A DNA stretch of 64,000 bases. Origin: Ancylobacter defluvii (GTDB taxonomy: Bacteria > Pseudomonadota > Alphaproteobacteria > Rhizobiales > Xanthobacteraceae). The stretch's first letter is position 1, and each line of letters begins with the position of its first letter. Shown one piece after another: positions 34,092-42,446 of the stretch. The notes under the pieces are model-generated. The model worked only from the letters and a program-made list of their open reading frames with translations. It was not told where the DNA came from and ran no database searches. The DNA lies in contig NZ_JAHBGD010000013.1 in the NCBI RefSeq assembly GCF_018390605.1, positions 156,453-220,452 of the forward strand. The letters are read 5' to 3'. Made by a program: the position numbers and the translations under genes.

Positions 34092-35075
34092 TCAGTCGGC
34101 GAAGATGCCGGCCTGCTCGATGACCGGCTTCCACTTGGCGACCTCTGAGGCGACGAAGGCCTTGTGCACCTCCGGCGTGGCGCGCTCCTGCGACACCGGC
34201 TCGGTGCCCAGATCGGCGAAGCGGGCAATCACCTTGGGATCCTGCAACGCCTGCTTCAGCGCGGCGTTCAGCTTGGCGACCACCGCCGGCGGCGTGCCCT
34301 TGGGTGCGTACATGCCGTGCCACACGGCGATCTCGAAATCCTTCACCCCGCCTTCCTGCATGGTGGGGACGTCGGGCAGCGCCTTGAGGCGGTTCTTGGT
34401 CGTCACCGCATAGGCCTTCACCTTGCCGGCCTTGATCTGGCCGGTGGTGTTGGTGGTCTGGTCGCACATCAGGTCGATCTGGCCGCCGACGAGGTCGTTC
34501 ATCGCCGGCCCGGTGCCCTGGTAGGGCACGGTGGTCATCGGGGTGCCCAGCGCCGACATGAACAGCATGCCGCACAGATGTGAGGCGGAGCCGACGCCGG
34601 CATTGCCGTAGATCACCTTGTCCTTGTTTTCCTTCACATAGGCGACAAGGGCGGCGATGTCCTTCGGCTCCAGCGACGCCTTGGCGATCATCGTCATCGG
34701 CACATCAGTGACGAGGCCGACCTCCTCGAAGTCGGTCAGCACGTTGTAGGGCAGCTTGCGATACAGCGTCGCCGAGGTCGCCTGGCCGATATGGTGCAGG
34801 AGGATGGTGTAGCCGTCCGGCGTCGCCTTGGCGACCTGGCCGGCGCCGCGGGTGCCGCCGGCACCGCCGACATTTTCCACCACGATCTGCTGGCCGAGGC
34901 TGCGCGACATGGATTCGGCGATCAGCCGGGCGACGGTGTCGGTCGGACCGCCGGCCGCGAACGGCACGATCATCGAGATGGCGCGGGTCGGATAGTCCTG
35001 CGCCTTGGCACCGGCCAGCGGCACCAGTCCGAACGCGAGAGCCGCGAATCCGGCGGCGACTGTTTTCCATTTCAT
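34092..35075 (-). CDS. tctC: Periplasmic tricarboxylate-binding protein (TctC/Bug family)
   Basis: Secreted solute-binding protein of 327 aa. A Sec signal (VAAGFAALAFGLVPLAGAKA) is cleaved near AKA-QDYPTR, the classic start of Bug proteins. MIVPFAAGGPTDTVARLIAE and VENVGGAGGTRGAGQVAKA are the carboxylate-binding beta-loop segments. It captures the substrate for TctAB. The ATG at 35075 follows GGAGGAA; upstream in-frame residues to 35255 are not part of it. First gene of the tctCBA operon. No TctDE two-component system is nearby. Confidence 0.93.
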   Translation of the reverse strand: MKWKTVAAGFAALAFGLVPLAGAKAQDYPTRAISMIVPFAAGGPTDTVARLIAESMSRSLGQQIVVENVGGAGGTRGAGQVAKATPDGYTILLHHIGQATSATLYRKLPYNVLTDFEEVGLVTDVPMTMIAKASLEPKDIAALVAYVKENKDKVIYGNAGVGSASHLCGMLFMSALGTPMTTVPYQGTGPAMNDLVGGQIDLMCDQTTNTTGQIKAGKVKAYAVTTKNRLKALPDVPTMQEGGVKDFEIAVWHGMYAPKGTPPAVVAKLNAALKQALQDPKVIARFADLGTEPVSQERATPEVHKAFVASEVAKWKPVIEQAGIFAD

Positions 35076-35314
35076 GCGGGCGTTCCTCCAGAAGCGATCA
35101 TTGGGTCGATTGTTGTTTCCAGCGCCGGCCGGCTCGGCGGCGCCTTTTTGGTTGTGGCTAGGCGAGCATTCGACCGCCTCACCGTCAAGCTGCCTTTTCG
35201 ACCTAACCTCAATATGTTTGCAATACTGATGCATCAGCACGCCAATTGCGACCAATGGGCCTTCCCTGCGCGCGCTGGCTAGGAAGTCGGCTGGCTTGGT
35301 CCCATATTCCGTGC

Positions 35315-36727
35315 ATGATTCAGGAGCCGCCCCCGCTCGTCGTTTCGATCGACCATGCCGATCCGTGGCACGCCGCCCGGCGGCTGGCGGCGCGCTTTGA
35401 CGGGCTCGCCTTTCTCGACAGCGCCATGGCGCATCCGCAGTTGGGGCGCTGGTCCTTCGTGGCGGCGGATCCGTTCGGCCGCTTTCGCGTCACCGGCGGC
35501 ACCGCCTTCTGGAACGACGCCGCCGAGGACGGCACGCCCCTCGAAGCGCTGCGCCGCCGGCTGGCGCTCTACGCCCAGGGCCCCCTGCCCTGCGACGCGC
35601 CGTTCCAGGGCGGCGCCATCGGCACCTTCGCCTATGAGGCCGGCCGGCTGTTCGACCGTTTCCCGACACCGCAGCCCGAGCCCGGCGAGGGGCCGGAAAT
35701 CGACCTCGGCTTCTACGACGTGGTGCTGGCCTTCGACATCGTCGGCCGGCGCGCCTTTCTGATTTCCACCGGCTGGCCGGAGACCGAGCCGCAGGCCCGG
35801 CTTGCCCGCGCCCGCGCCCGCATGGCGCAGATGAGCGCGGCACTCGCCGCGCCGCTGCCGGCGCTCGATACCGAGTTGCCGGCCGTCGAGTGGACGTCGA
35901 ATTTCGATGCCGCGCGCTACGAGGCGGCGGTGGCAAGGGTGATCGCCTATATCCGCGCCGGCGACATCTTCCAGGCGAATTTCACCCAGCAGTTTCGCGC
36001 GCAGGTCGGGGCGGCCGACCCGCTCGCCGTCTATGAGCGGCTGCGCAACGCCAATCCGGCCACCTTCGCGGCGCTGATCCTCAGCGAGGGCCGCGCCGTC
36101 GCCTCCTCCTCGCCGGAACGGTTCCTGACCCTGCGGGCGGTCGCCGGCAGGCTGGAGGTGGAGACCCGGCCGATCAAGGGCACGCTGCCGCGCTCGGTGG
36201 AGCCGACGCTCGACGCTTTTCGCGGCCGCGAGCTGGTGGCCAGCGAGAAGGACCGCGCCGAGAACGTGATGATCGTCGACCTGCTGCGCAACGATCTCTC
36301 GCGGGTGTGCCGGCCCGGCACGGTGAAGGTGCCGCGGCTGTGCGGGCTGGAGACCTACGCCAATGTGCACCATCTCGTCTCGGTGGTGACCGGCACGCTG
36401 AAGCCGGGCCGCGACGGACTCGACCTGATTGCCGCCTCCTTCCCCGGGGGCTCGATCACCGGGGCGCCGAAGATCCGCGCCATGGAGATCATCCGCGAAC
36501 TGGAAGGCGTGCCGCGCGGGGTCTATTGCGGCGCCATCGGCTATCTCGGCTTCGACGGCACCGCCGATCTCAACATCGCCATCCGCACCGTGACGCTGGA
36601 GGATGGCGTGGCCAGCTTCGGCGTCGGCGGCGGCATCACCCTGCTCTCCGATCCGGCGGCGGAATATCGCGAGAGCCTGACCAAGGCCGAGCGCATCTTC
36701 CGCGCCTTCCGGCAGGAAGAGCGATGA
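35315..36727 (+). CDS. pabB: Aminodeoxychorismate synthase component I
   Basis: Chorismate-utilizing enzyme of 470 aa. The key discriminator is PIKGTLPRS: PabB has the nucleophilic Lys (PIKGT), whereas anthranilate synthase TrpE has PIAGT. Other family motifs are YIRAGDIFQANFTQQF, ASSSPERFL, DLLRNDLSRVCRPGTV and FPGGSITGAPKIRAMEII near the C-terminus. It makes 4-amino-4-deoxychorismate for folate from chorismate and ammonia supplied by PabA. The start at 35315 (MIQEPPP) is the family-like choice; the frame is open to 35246. The genes pabA and pabC follow, joined by a triple 15-bp repeat and a 4-base overlap. Confidence 0.93.
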   Translation: MIQEPPPLVVSIDHADPWHAARRLAARFDGLAFLDSAMAHPQLGRWSFVAADPFGRFRVTGGTAFWNDAAEDGTPLEALRRRLALYAQGPLPCDAPFQGGAIGTFAYEAGRLFDRFPTPQPEPGEGPEIDLGFYDVVLAFDIVGRRAFLISTGWPETEPQARLARARARMAQMSAALAAPLPALDTELPAVEWTSNFDAARYEAAVARVIAYIRAGDIFQANFTQQFRAQVGAADPLAVYERLRNANPATFAALILSEGRAVASSSPERFLTLRAVAGRLEVETRPIKGTLPRSVEPTLDAFRGRELVASEKDRAENVMIVDLLRNDLSRVCRPGTVKVPRLCGLETYANVHHLVSVVTGTLKPGRDGLDLIAASFPGGSITGAPKIRAMEIIRELEGVPRGVYCGAIGYLGFDGTADLNIAIRTVTLEDGVASFGVGGGITLLSDPAAEYRESLTKAERIFRAFRQEER

Positions 36728-36728
36728 C

Positions 36729-36773
36729 GTTGGGAGCGATTAGGTTGGGAGCGCTGACGTTGGGAGCGATGGC
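36729..36773 (+). repeat. Three tandem 15-bp repeats forming the pabB-pabA junction
   Basis: Units GTTGGGAGCGATTAG, GTTGGGAGCGCTGAC and GTTGGGAGCGATGGC occupy exactly the 45 bases between base 36729 and the pabA ATG at 36774; the pabB stop is at 36725-36727. Each unit has a Shine-Dalgarno-like GGGAG. The third GGGAG lies about 8-9 bases before the ATG and is the probable ribosome site. Confidence 0.9.
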
Positions 36774-37358
36774 ATGATCGTCCTGATCGACAATTACGAC
36801 AGCTTCGCCTTCAACGTGGCCCGCTATCTCGTCGAGCTCGGCGCCGAGGTGGAGGTGCTGCGCAACGACGCGGTGGACGCCGAGACGCTGGCCGCACGCG
36901 CCGATCTCGCGGCGCTGGTGATCTCGCCCGGCCCCTGCGCACCCAACGAGGCCGGGGTGTCGCTGGCGGCGATCCGGCAGCTTTCCGGCAAAGTGCCGAT
37001 CCTCGGCATCTGCCTCGGCCACCAATGCATCGCCCAGGCACTGGGCGGCCGGGTGGTGGGCGCGAAGCAGCCGATGCACGGGCGGCCTTCCGCCATCCGC
37101 CATCTCGGCACCGACGTGTTCGCTGGGCTGCCCTCCCCCTTCGCCGCCGGGCGCTATCATTCGCTGGCGGTGGAGCTCGATCCGGCCGGGCCGCTCACGG
37201 CCACCGCCTGGAGCGACGACGGCGAGATCATGGGGCTCACGCACCGCGCGCACCCGACCTATGGCGTGCAGTTCCACCCGGAATCGGTGCTGACCGAGCA
37301 TGGCTACCGGCTGATGGAGAACTTCCTGACGCTGGCGGGCGTCAAGGTCGCGGCATGA
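36774..37358 (+). CDS. pabA: Aminodeoxychorismate synthase component II (glutamine amidotransferase)
   Basis: Class I glutamine amidotransferase of 194 aa. The start IVLIDNYDSFAFNVARYL, the oxyanion loop SPGPCAPNEAG, the nucleophile in GICLGHQCIAQALGG (about residue 81) and the His-Glu pair in VQFHPESVLTEHG are all present. It supplies ammonia to PabB. TrpG homologues are nearly identical in motifs; the assignment rests on its place between pabB and pabC. The ATG at 36774 directly follows three 15-bp repeats. Its stop overlaps the pabC start (ATGA). Confidence 0.92.
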   Translation: MIVLIDNYDSFAFNVARYLVELGAEVEVLRNDAVDAETLAARADLAALVISPGPCAPNEAGVSLAAIRQLSGKVPILGICLGHQCIAQALGGRVVGAKQPMHGRPSAIRHLGTDVFAGLPSPFAAGRYHSLAVELDPAGPLTATAWSDDGEIMGLTHRAHPTYGVQFHPESVLTEHGYRLMENFLTLAGVKVAA

Positions 37359-38164
37359 CCGCCAGCGTCAGCGTCGAGGATCGCGGCTTCACGCTCGGCG
37401 ACGGGGTGTTCGACACCGCATTGGCGCTGGGCGGCACGGTGTTCGCCCGCGCGCGGCATGTCGAGCGGCTGCTTTCGGCGTGCGCCGCCATCGGCATCGC
37501 GGTGGCGCGCACGCGAATCGAAAAGGCACTCGATGCGGCGCTGACGCCGGCGCCCACCATACTGCGCACCACGGTGACGCGCGGCACCACCGCCCGCGGC
37601 CTCTGGCCGGCCAGCGTCGGCGAGCCGACCGTCGTGGTGACGGCGGCACCGTGGAGCCCGGCGCTGCTCGGGCAGAAGGCCCGCCTCGTCACCGCCAGCG
37701 GCCGGCGCAACGAATTCTCGCCGACCGCCAATCTCAAGGCGATCGGCTATCTCGATGCCATCCTCGCCGCCCGCGAGGCGGCGCAGGCCGGGGTCGACGA
37801 CGCGCTGCTGCTGAACACCCGCGGACGGGTCGCCTGCACCACTATCACCAATGTCTTCGCGGTGATCGGCGGGCGGCTGGTGACGCCCGGCCTCACCGAG
37901 GGCTGCCTGCCGGGCATCGTGCGGGGGCTGGTGTGCGACATCGCTCCCGAGCTCGGCCTCGCGGTGGAAGAGCGCCCGCTGGCGCCGGCCGAGCTCGGCG
38001 GCGCCGAGGCGGTGTTCCTCAGCAACAGCGTGCGCTTGCTGCGCCCGGCGACGGCGCTGGACGGCGCCCCGCTGGCGGCCGGCTCCGCCGTCATCGAGGC
38101 GCTGATGGACGAACTGGGGCGGCGCGTCGCCGCCGAATGCGGCGTGGCGCTGACGCTGCACTGA
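37355..38164 (+). CDS. pabC: Aminodeoxychorismate lyase (class IV PLP enzyme)
   Basis: Fold-type IV PLP enzyme of 269 aa. It begins at the RGFTLGDGVFDTALALGG motif typical of branched-chain transaminase/ADC lyase proteins. PLP Lys is in FSPTANLKAIGYLDAILA (about 128), and EGCLPGIVRGLVCDIA and the SNSVRLLRP segment follow. The product is 4-aminobenzoate. Overlapping the pabA stop by 4 bases, it completes a compact pabB-pabA-pabC operon. D-amino acid transaminase is an alternative by fold, but context makes PabC much more likely. Confidence 0.9.
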   Translation: MTASVSVEDRGFTLGDGVFDTALALGGTVFARARHVERLLSACAAIGIAVARTRIEKALDAALTPAPTILRTTVTRGTTARGLWPASVGEPTVVVTAAPWSPALLGQKARLVTASGRRNEFSPTANLKAIGYLDAILAAREAAQAGVDDALLLNTRGRVACTTITNVFAVIGGRLVTPGLTEGCLPGIVRGLVCDIAPELGLAVEERPLAPAELGGAEAVFLSNSVRLLRPATALDGAPLAAGSAVIEALMDELGRRVAAECGVALTLH

Positions 38165-38167
38165 GGT

Positions 38168-38893
38168 TCAGTGCACCGCCGGCAGGGCCAGCGCGGTCCA
38201 GTCCTGGCGTGGGATCGGCGCGCCGACCTTGAAGGCGAAGCCCACCACCTGGCGCAGGCTGCCATCGAGCTCACAGGAGAACGACACCTCGTACCATTTC
38301 AGGCCGCTGCGAAAGGCGCCGCCGCCGGCGATCAGGCTGTTGCCGCGCATGCGGGTGTCGGCGCGAGCATAATCGACCAGACGGTCGGGCTGGTAGCTGG
38401 GTCGCCAGGCATGGATCTGCTCCATCGCCTCGAGGTCGCAGAGCTGGGCGATGCGCTCCTCCTCCGCCAGCGTGGCAAGGGCGCGGCGCGTTGCCCGGCT
38501 GCGCGGATCGGCCAGCGCCTGCGCCGACAGCATGCGGGTGGGGCGGATCATGTCGTCGGGCTTCGCCGGCGCGGCGGCTGGCGGCAGCGTCGGCCCGGCG
38601 GGCGGCGTGCCCGGCACCGCCTCCGGCGCGGCGGCGAGCGACGGATCGGTGGGCGCCGGCGCGATGCCACGCTGGGCATCGAAATCGCGGGCGCTGATCA
38701 CCTCGGTCTCCACCGCCGGCCCCTCCTGCAGATCGACGAACGGCGCGGCGCCGACCAGCAGCGCAGCCGCGAGCGCCACCAGATGCAGCGCCAGCGCACC
38801 GGCGAGCCGCGCCGCGACACCGCCGCGCCGCACCGGGGGGCGCGGGCGCAGCGCATCCAGCGCGCTCAGCTCGACGCTCGGGGCAGACGTCAT
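38168..38893 (-). CDS. DUF930 domain-containing protein
   Basis: Protein of 241 aa. One helix near the N-terminus (LAGALALHLVALAAALLVGAA, about 26-46) is followed by a Pro/Ala-rich linker and a C-terminal domain with CDLEAMEQIHAWRPSYQPDRLVDYA and NSLIAGGGAFRSGLKWYEVSF and SCELD, which matches the DUF930 family found mainly in Hyphomicrobiales. It is probably an inner-membrane protein with a periplasmic domain; two Cys (about 177 and 219) could form a disulfide. Function unknown. The ATG at 38893 is inferred from the family-like start; the frame is open to 39037. Convergent with pabC (3-base gap). Confidence 0.75.
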   Translation of the reverse strand: MTSAPSVELSALDALRPRPPVRRGGVAARLAGALALHLVALAAALLVGAAPFVDLQEGPAVETEVISARDFDAQRGIAPAPTDPSLAAAPEAVPGTPPAGPTLPPAAAPAKPDDMIRPTRMLSAQALADPRSRATRRALATLAEEERIAQLCDLEAMEQIHAWRPSYQPDRLVDYARADTRMRGNSLIAGGGAFRSGLKWYEVSFSCELDGSLRQVVGFAFKVGAPIPRQDWTALALPAVH

Positions 38894-39054
38894 GCAGGCA
38901 GCGCCATGCTGCGAATCTCCGATGGAGCGCCAGCCATTCCCGATCCGGCGGGCAGCATTATGGCGCGCGCCGTCGGCGAGGCCCGGATGGGAGTTGGCCT
39001 GGCGTCGGGCTTCGCCGACATTGGGGTCGCCCGACATGATTCTGGAGGCTCGCC

Positions 39055-39669
39055 GTGCATCCGTGGCGCCGCATCGTTCTGTCCGTCGCGTCGATATTGC
39101 TGCTGGCCTCGGCGACCACCGCCGCGAGCGCGCATTTACGCCCCAAGACGTCGACGGTGCCGGATCGCGCGGATACCCGCGTCTATCTGATGCGCGGCCT
39201 GTTCGGCGTGTTCTCGCAGGGCATGGACGATCTCGCCGGCAAGCTGCGAACGAGCGGATACAGCGCCGAAATCTACCCGTGGGACCAGTGGCAGCAGGTG
39301 CTCGCGCTGGCCGCGCAACGCTATAGCGTCGATCGCCCGAGCACCGTGGTGGTGATCGGTCACTCGCTGGGCGCCAACGCGGTGTTCAGCGTCGCCGACG
39401 GGCTGCAGCGACGCGGCATCCCGATCTATCTGGCGGTCACCTTCGACGCCACCCAGCCCCGCCCGGTGCCGGACAATGTGGCGAACTTCGTCAATGTCTG
39501 GGCCCGTGACGGCTTCGGCACCCCGGTGCGGGCGCTGCCGGACTATCGCGGCAATCTGCAGAACTTCGACCTGTCAGGTGCGCCGGGCGTCGACCATGAG
39601 ACCATCGACCGCCTCGACCAGTTCCACCAGCTCATCCTCACCCAGCTGAACGAGCTGACCAACCAGTAG
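39055..39669 (+). CDS. Secreted alpha/beta-hydrolase-like protein
   Basis: Protein of 204 aa. A Sec signal (IVLSVASILLLASATTAASA) is followed by an alpha/beta-hydrolase core with the nucleophile elbow VVVIGHSLGANAVF (GHSLG, Ser about residue 104). An acidic residue lies in VTFDATQP and a His in GVDHETIDRL, the expected triad. It resembles small triacylglycerol-lipase/thioesterase-like exported proteins. The start is a GTG at 39055 with TGGAGG seven bases upstream. Substrate unknown. It lies in the divergent gap with the DUF930 gene. Confidence 0.8.
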   Translation: MHPWRRIVLSVASILLLASATTAASAHLRPKTSTVPDRADTRVYLMRGLFGVFSQGMDDLAGKLRTSGYSAEIYPWDQWQQVLALAAQRYSVDRPSTVVVIGHSLGANAVFSVADGLQRRGIPIYLAVTFDATQPRPVPDNVANFVNVWARDGFGTPVRALPDYRGNLQNFDLSGAPGVDHETIDRLDQFHQLILTQLNELTNQ

Positions 39670-39945
39670 GCCGGCTTGCCCCGACAAGCGGGCTCCCCGC
39701 GCGCACTCGCCATGGCAGGCGCGGTGCTGGCGGGTGCGGCGGCGGGCTTCTGCGTCGCCCAGGCGATCTTCGACAAGGCCGACGCACCGCCTTCATGCCC
39801 AACTTTTTTAATCTCCGGCTTTTCGACGCAGCGAAATGCGGCGAGCGCCGCGACCTGTCGAATTATTATACAGACATGTTTTCGACATGATCTTCATGAC
39901 AACAAGCACATCCCCACGGAGAACGTAAATACTTCTTTCTCATCT

Positions 39946-39970
39946 GAAACCTTTTCGATCGGTCAGCGTT
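39946..39970 (+). promoter_or_regulatory. Candidate EcfG (general stress) promoter before the DUF6600 gene
   Basis: GAAAC-N16-CGTT closely resembles the alphaproteobacterial EcfG consensus GGAAC-N16/17-CGTT (one mismatch in the -35 element, correct spacing). It lies about 40 bases before the ATG at 40009. The 339-base gap 39670-40008 is otherwise relatively AT-rich and holds no supported gene. Confidence 0.45.
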
Positions 39971-40008
39971 GAAACGTACCTTGAAGACCGACTTTACGAG
40001 GTACCAAC

Positions 40009-41907
40009 ATGCTTCGTCTCAGCCGCCCTATACTCGCCATGGGCCTGGCCGCGAGCTTGCTCTCCACCGCCGCCGTGCTGCCGGCTATCGCCCAGACGCC
40101 CCCGCCGGCCGCCGCGCCGGCTGGACCGCCACCCGGCGGAGCGAGCCTCGACGTCAATGTGTTCTATGACCAGCTTGGCGATTACGGCTCGTGGGTCGAG
40201 CATCCCGACTACCAGTACGTGTTCATCCCCTCCAATGTCGCCCCGGGCTGGCGCCCCTATCAGGAAGGGCGCTGGGTTTGGACCGATGCCTATGGTTGGT
40301 ACTGGGAATCCTACGAGCCCTTCGGCTGGGCCACCTATCATTACGGCCGCTGGGGCTATGACCCGGCCTATGGCTGGTTCTGGGTGCCGGGCGACACCTG
40401 GGCGCCGGCCTGGGTGACCTGGCGCCGGGGCGGCGGGCGCACAGGCTGGGCGCCGATCGCGCCGGAGCGCCCCGGCTATGCCGTGGGACGCGCCGCCCAA
40501 TACAGCGCGCCGGTCGCCGAGAGCTGGGTGTTCGTCGAGGATCGCTACATGGGCGAGGAGGATCTCTCGCCCTATGTCGCGCCGATCCCCGCCATCGGCC
40601 TCTATCTGGAGGCGGCGCCGGACTATTACGAGCCGAGCTGGGACGACGGCTACTACGTCAATCGCGGCTTCGGAGCCGACGTCTACGGGCCGCCGATCCG
40701 CGAGCGCATCGTCTCGCGCGAGGTGGTCTATGTCGATCGCCAGGATGAATTGTTCTACGACGCCGGCCGGCTGGGCATCTTCGCCCCGTTCATCGCCTTC
40801 GGCGACCGGCTGGCGCCGCCGCCCCGCTATGAGCGTCGCATCGATCCCGACCGCCGGCCGCTGATCCGGCAATATGTCCGCGAAGGTCGTAACTACCGCG
40901 GCCAGCCCGGCCTGTACGCGCCCTCGGCGGCACTGCTGGGAGCGCTGGAGCCGGAGCAGCGGCGCGAACTGCGCCAGCGCCGCTATGGCGATCCCGACGG
41001 CTATCGCCGCGATATCGACCGGATCGAGCGCGAGCGCGCCGACCGGATCCGCGAACTGCGCCGCGAGGCGGATTCGCGCGCCGACACGCTGGAGCGCGAG
41101 CGGCGGCAGTCGGTGGAGCAGCGCCGCCAGCAGGTGGATCGCATCCGCGCCGAGCAGCGCGCGCGGGCGGAGCGGGTGAACGCACGTCCCGATGCCGCGC
41201 CCGGCGCCCGCCCCGGCATGCCCCCCGGTGCCCGGCCCGGCGTGCCACCGGGTGCCGGTCCCGCGCCGCGCCCCGGCATGCCGCCGGACCCGCGGCCGGA
41301 CGCTGCGCGCGGCAACCAGCAGCAGGAAATCGAACGCCGGCGCGCCGAGCAGGACCGGCAGCGCCAGCAACAGGACCAGCAGCGCCAGCAGATGGAGCAA
41401 CGTCGCCAGCAGGCCGACCAGCAGCGCCAGCAGCAGGACCGGCAACGCCAGCAGATGGAGCAGCGTCGCCAACAGGCCGACCAGCAGCGCCAGCAACAGG
41501 ACCGGCAACGCCAGCAGATGGAGCAGCGCCGCCAGCAGGCCGATCAGCAGAGGCAGCAACAGGACCGGCAACGCCAGCAGATGGAGCAGCGCCGCCAGCA
41601 GGCTGACCAACAGAGGCAGCAACAGGACCAGCGCCGCCAGCAGATGGAGCAGCGGCGTCAGCAGGCTGACCAACAGAGGCAGCAGCAGGACCAGCGCCGG
41701 CAGCAGATGGAACAACGCCGCCAACAGGGCGACCAGCAGCGCCAACAGCAGCAGGACCAGCGTCGGCAGCAGATGGAGCAGCGGCGCCAGCAAGCCGATC
41801 AGCAGCGCCAGCAGCAGGAGCAGCGGCGCGGGCCGCCGCAGCAGCAGGGTGGCGGTGGAGGCGGTGACGGCAAACCGCAACGCAAGCTGCCGCAGCCCAA
41901 CGAATAG
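40009..41907 (+). CDS. DUF6600-type exported protein with Gln/Arg-rich 21-aa repeats
   Basis: Exported protein of 632 aa with a Sec signal (LAMGLAASLLSTAAVLPAIAQ). The first 250 residues are Trp/Tyr-rich with a repeated pattern (WVEHPDYQYVFIPSNVAPGW, RPYQEGRWVWTDAYGWYWES, GWATYHYGRWGYDPAYGWFW), which fits DUF6600. The middle is charged and helical. A Pro/Gly-rich hinge follows (PDAAPGARPGMPPGARPG). Residues 457-604 are seven tandem 21-aa repeats (QRQQMEQRRQQADQQRQQQD core), one unit with an extra Gln, predicted to be a long coiled coil or disordered. Function unknown; an envelope or surface structural role is likely. An EcfG-like promoter suggests stress induction. Domain calls are by eye. 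Confidence 0.8.
   Translation: MLRLSRPILAMGLAASLLSTAAVLPAIAQTPPPAAAPAGPPPGGASLDVNVFYDQLGDYGSWVEHPDYQYVFIPSNVAPGWRPYQEGRWVWTDAYGWYWESYEPFGWATYHYGRWGYDPAYGWFWVPGDTWAPAWVTWRRGGGRTGWAPIAPERPGYAVGRAAQYSAPVAESWVFVEDRYMGEEDLSPYVAPIPAIGLYLEAAPDYYEPSWDDGYYVNRGFGADVYGPPIRERIVSREVVYVDRQDELFYDAGRLGIFAPFIAFGDRLAPPPRYERRIDPDRRPLIRQYVREGRNYRGQPGLYAPSAALLGALEPEQRRELRQRRYGDPDGYRRDIDRIERERADRIRELRREADSRADTLERERRQSVEQRRQQVDRIRAEQRARAERVNARPDAAPGARPGMPPGARPGVPPGAGPAPRPGMPPDPRPDAARGNQQQEIERRRAEQDRQRQQQDQQRQQMEQRRQQADQQRQQQDRQRQQMEQRRQQADQQRQQQDRQRQQMEQRRQQADQQRQQQDRQRQQMEQRRQQADQQRQQQDQRRQQMEQRRQQADQQRQQQDQRRQQMEQRRQQGDQQRQQQQDQRRQQMEQRRQQADQQRQQQEQRRGPPQQQGGGGGGDGKPQRKLPQPNE
41377..41820 (+). repeat. Seven 63-bp coding repeats (21-aa Gln/Arg units)
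   Basis: The 444 bases hold seven 63-bp units, one of them with an additional CAG codon. They differ mainly by synonymous changes and by occasional Arg/Gln swaps, so the array has drifted but remains in frame. Copy number may vary between strains. Confidence 0.92.
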
Positions 41908-42184
41908 GGATGGCTGGGGCCTCCAGCCCGCCCTTCCCTATGCCCCGGCGTCGAGCGCCCCTTCGGCCAGCGTTCGGTCAAAGACGGAGCGGGGCGCTCG
42001 CTCGCCGTCGTGTGCCGGGCATTCCCGAGACTTGCCGGCCCGGACGGGCCGTGCGCGTCCGGTTGCCGGCGAAGGCCAAGCAGGGCGCCATAAGAGGTGG
42101 ACAGGACGCCGGTGTCGCCGACGCGTCTCGGGCCACCTCTCGATGGAACAGCAGAGCTTTCAGGACGGGGACGGCTCGCGCATG

Positions 42185-42396
42185 TTACGCCGCCCTGCCG
42201 CTGATGACCGCGTCGGCAGCCTCGACGAAGCCGGCGCCGCCGGGGTCACAGCGACGCCGGCGGACTGGAGGCGCTCCAGCGCGTCGTAGGTGCGCGCGGC
42301 GAGGCGGCGGCGAAAAGTGAGCGTCTCGTCCATCTCGGTGAGGACGAAACGCACGCTGCCAAAGCGCGCGGGATCGGCATCGGACAGCGGTGTCAT
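42185..42396 (-). pseudogene. Remnant of a HAD-family sugar phosphatase-like gene
   Basis: From the ATG at 42396 the frame reads VRFVLTEMDETLTFRRRLAA then TYDALERLQSAGVAVTP, a typical HAD N-terminus (DxDxT motif I). After about 50 residues the homology stops, and a second frame continues as GGAGFVEAADAVISGRAA to a TAA at 42185, which looks like the C-terminus of the same family. The roughly 200 central residues are missing and the junction (near 42245) is out of frame. The motif I nucleophile Asp is Glu here (EMDET). I read this as an internal deletion that left both ends. The flanking gap 41908-42184 holds no gene I can support. Confidence 0.6.
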
Positions 42397-42446
42397 CGCA
42401 ACCTTCGACAGGGGGCGCGGGGCGGGTGCCCTGCGCCCCCCGCATC

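Noticed and set aside
39676..39972. Possible small gene (98 codons) after the alpha/beta-hydrolase gene with a hydrophobic N-terminus.
   Set aside because: It starts with TTG, loses coding character after about 40 codons where the DNA becomes AT-rich promoter sequence, and has no ribosome site; at most a fragment.
41910..42320. Plus-strand open frame between the DUF6600 gene and leuA.
   Set aside because: Arg/Pro/Ala-rich shadow composition, no motif, and it overlaps the better-supported HAD remnant on the other strand.
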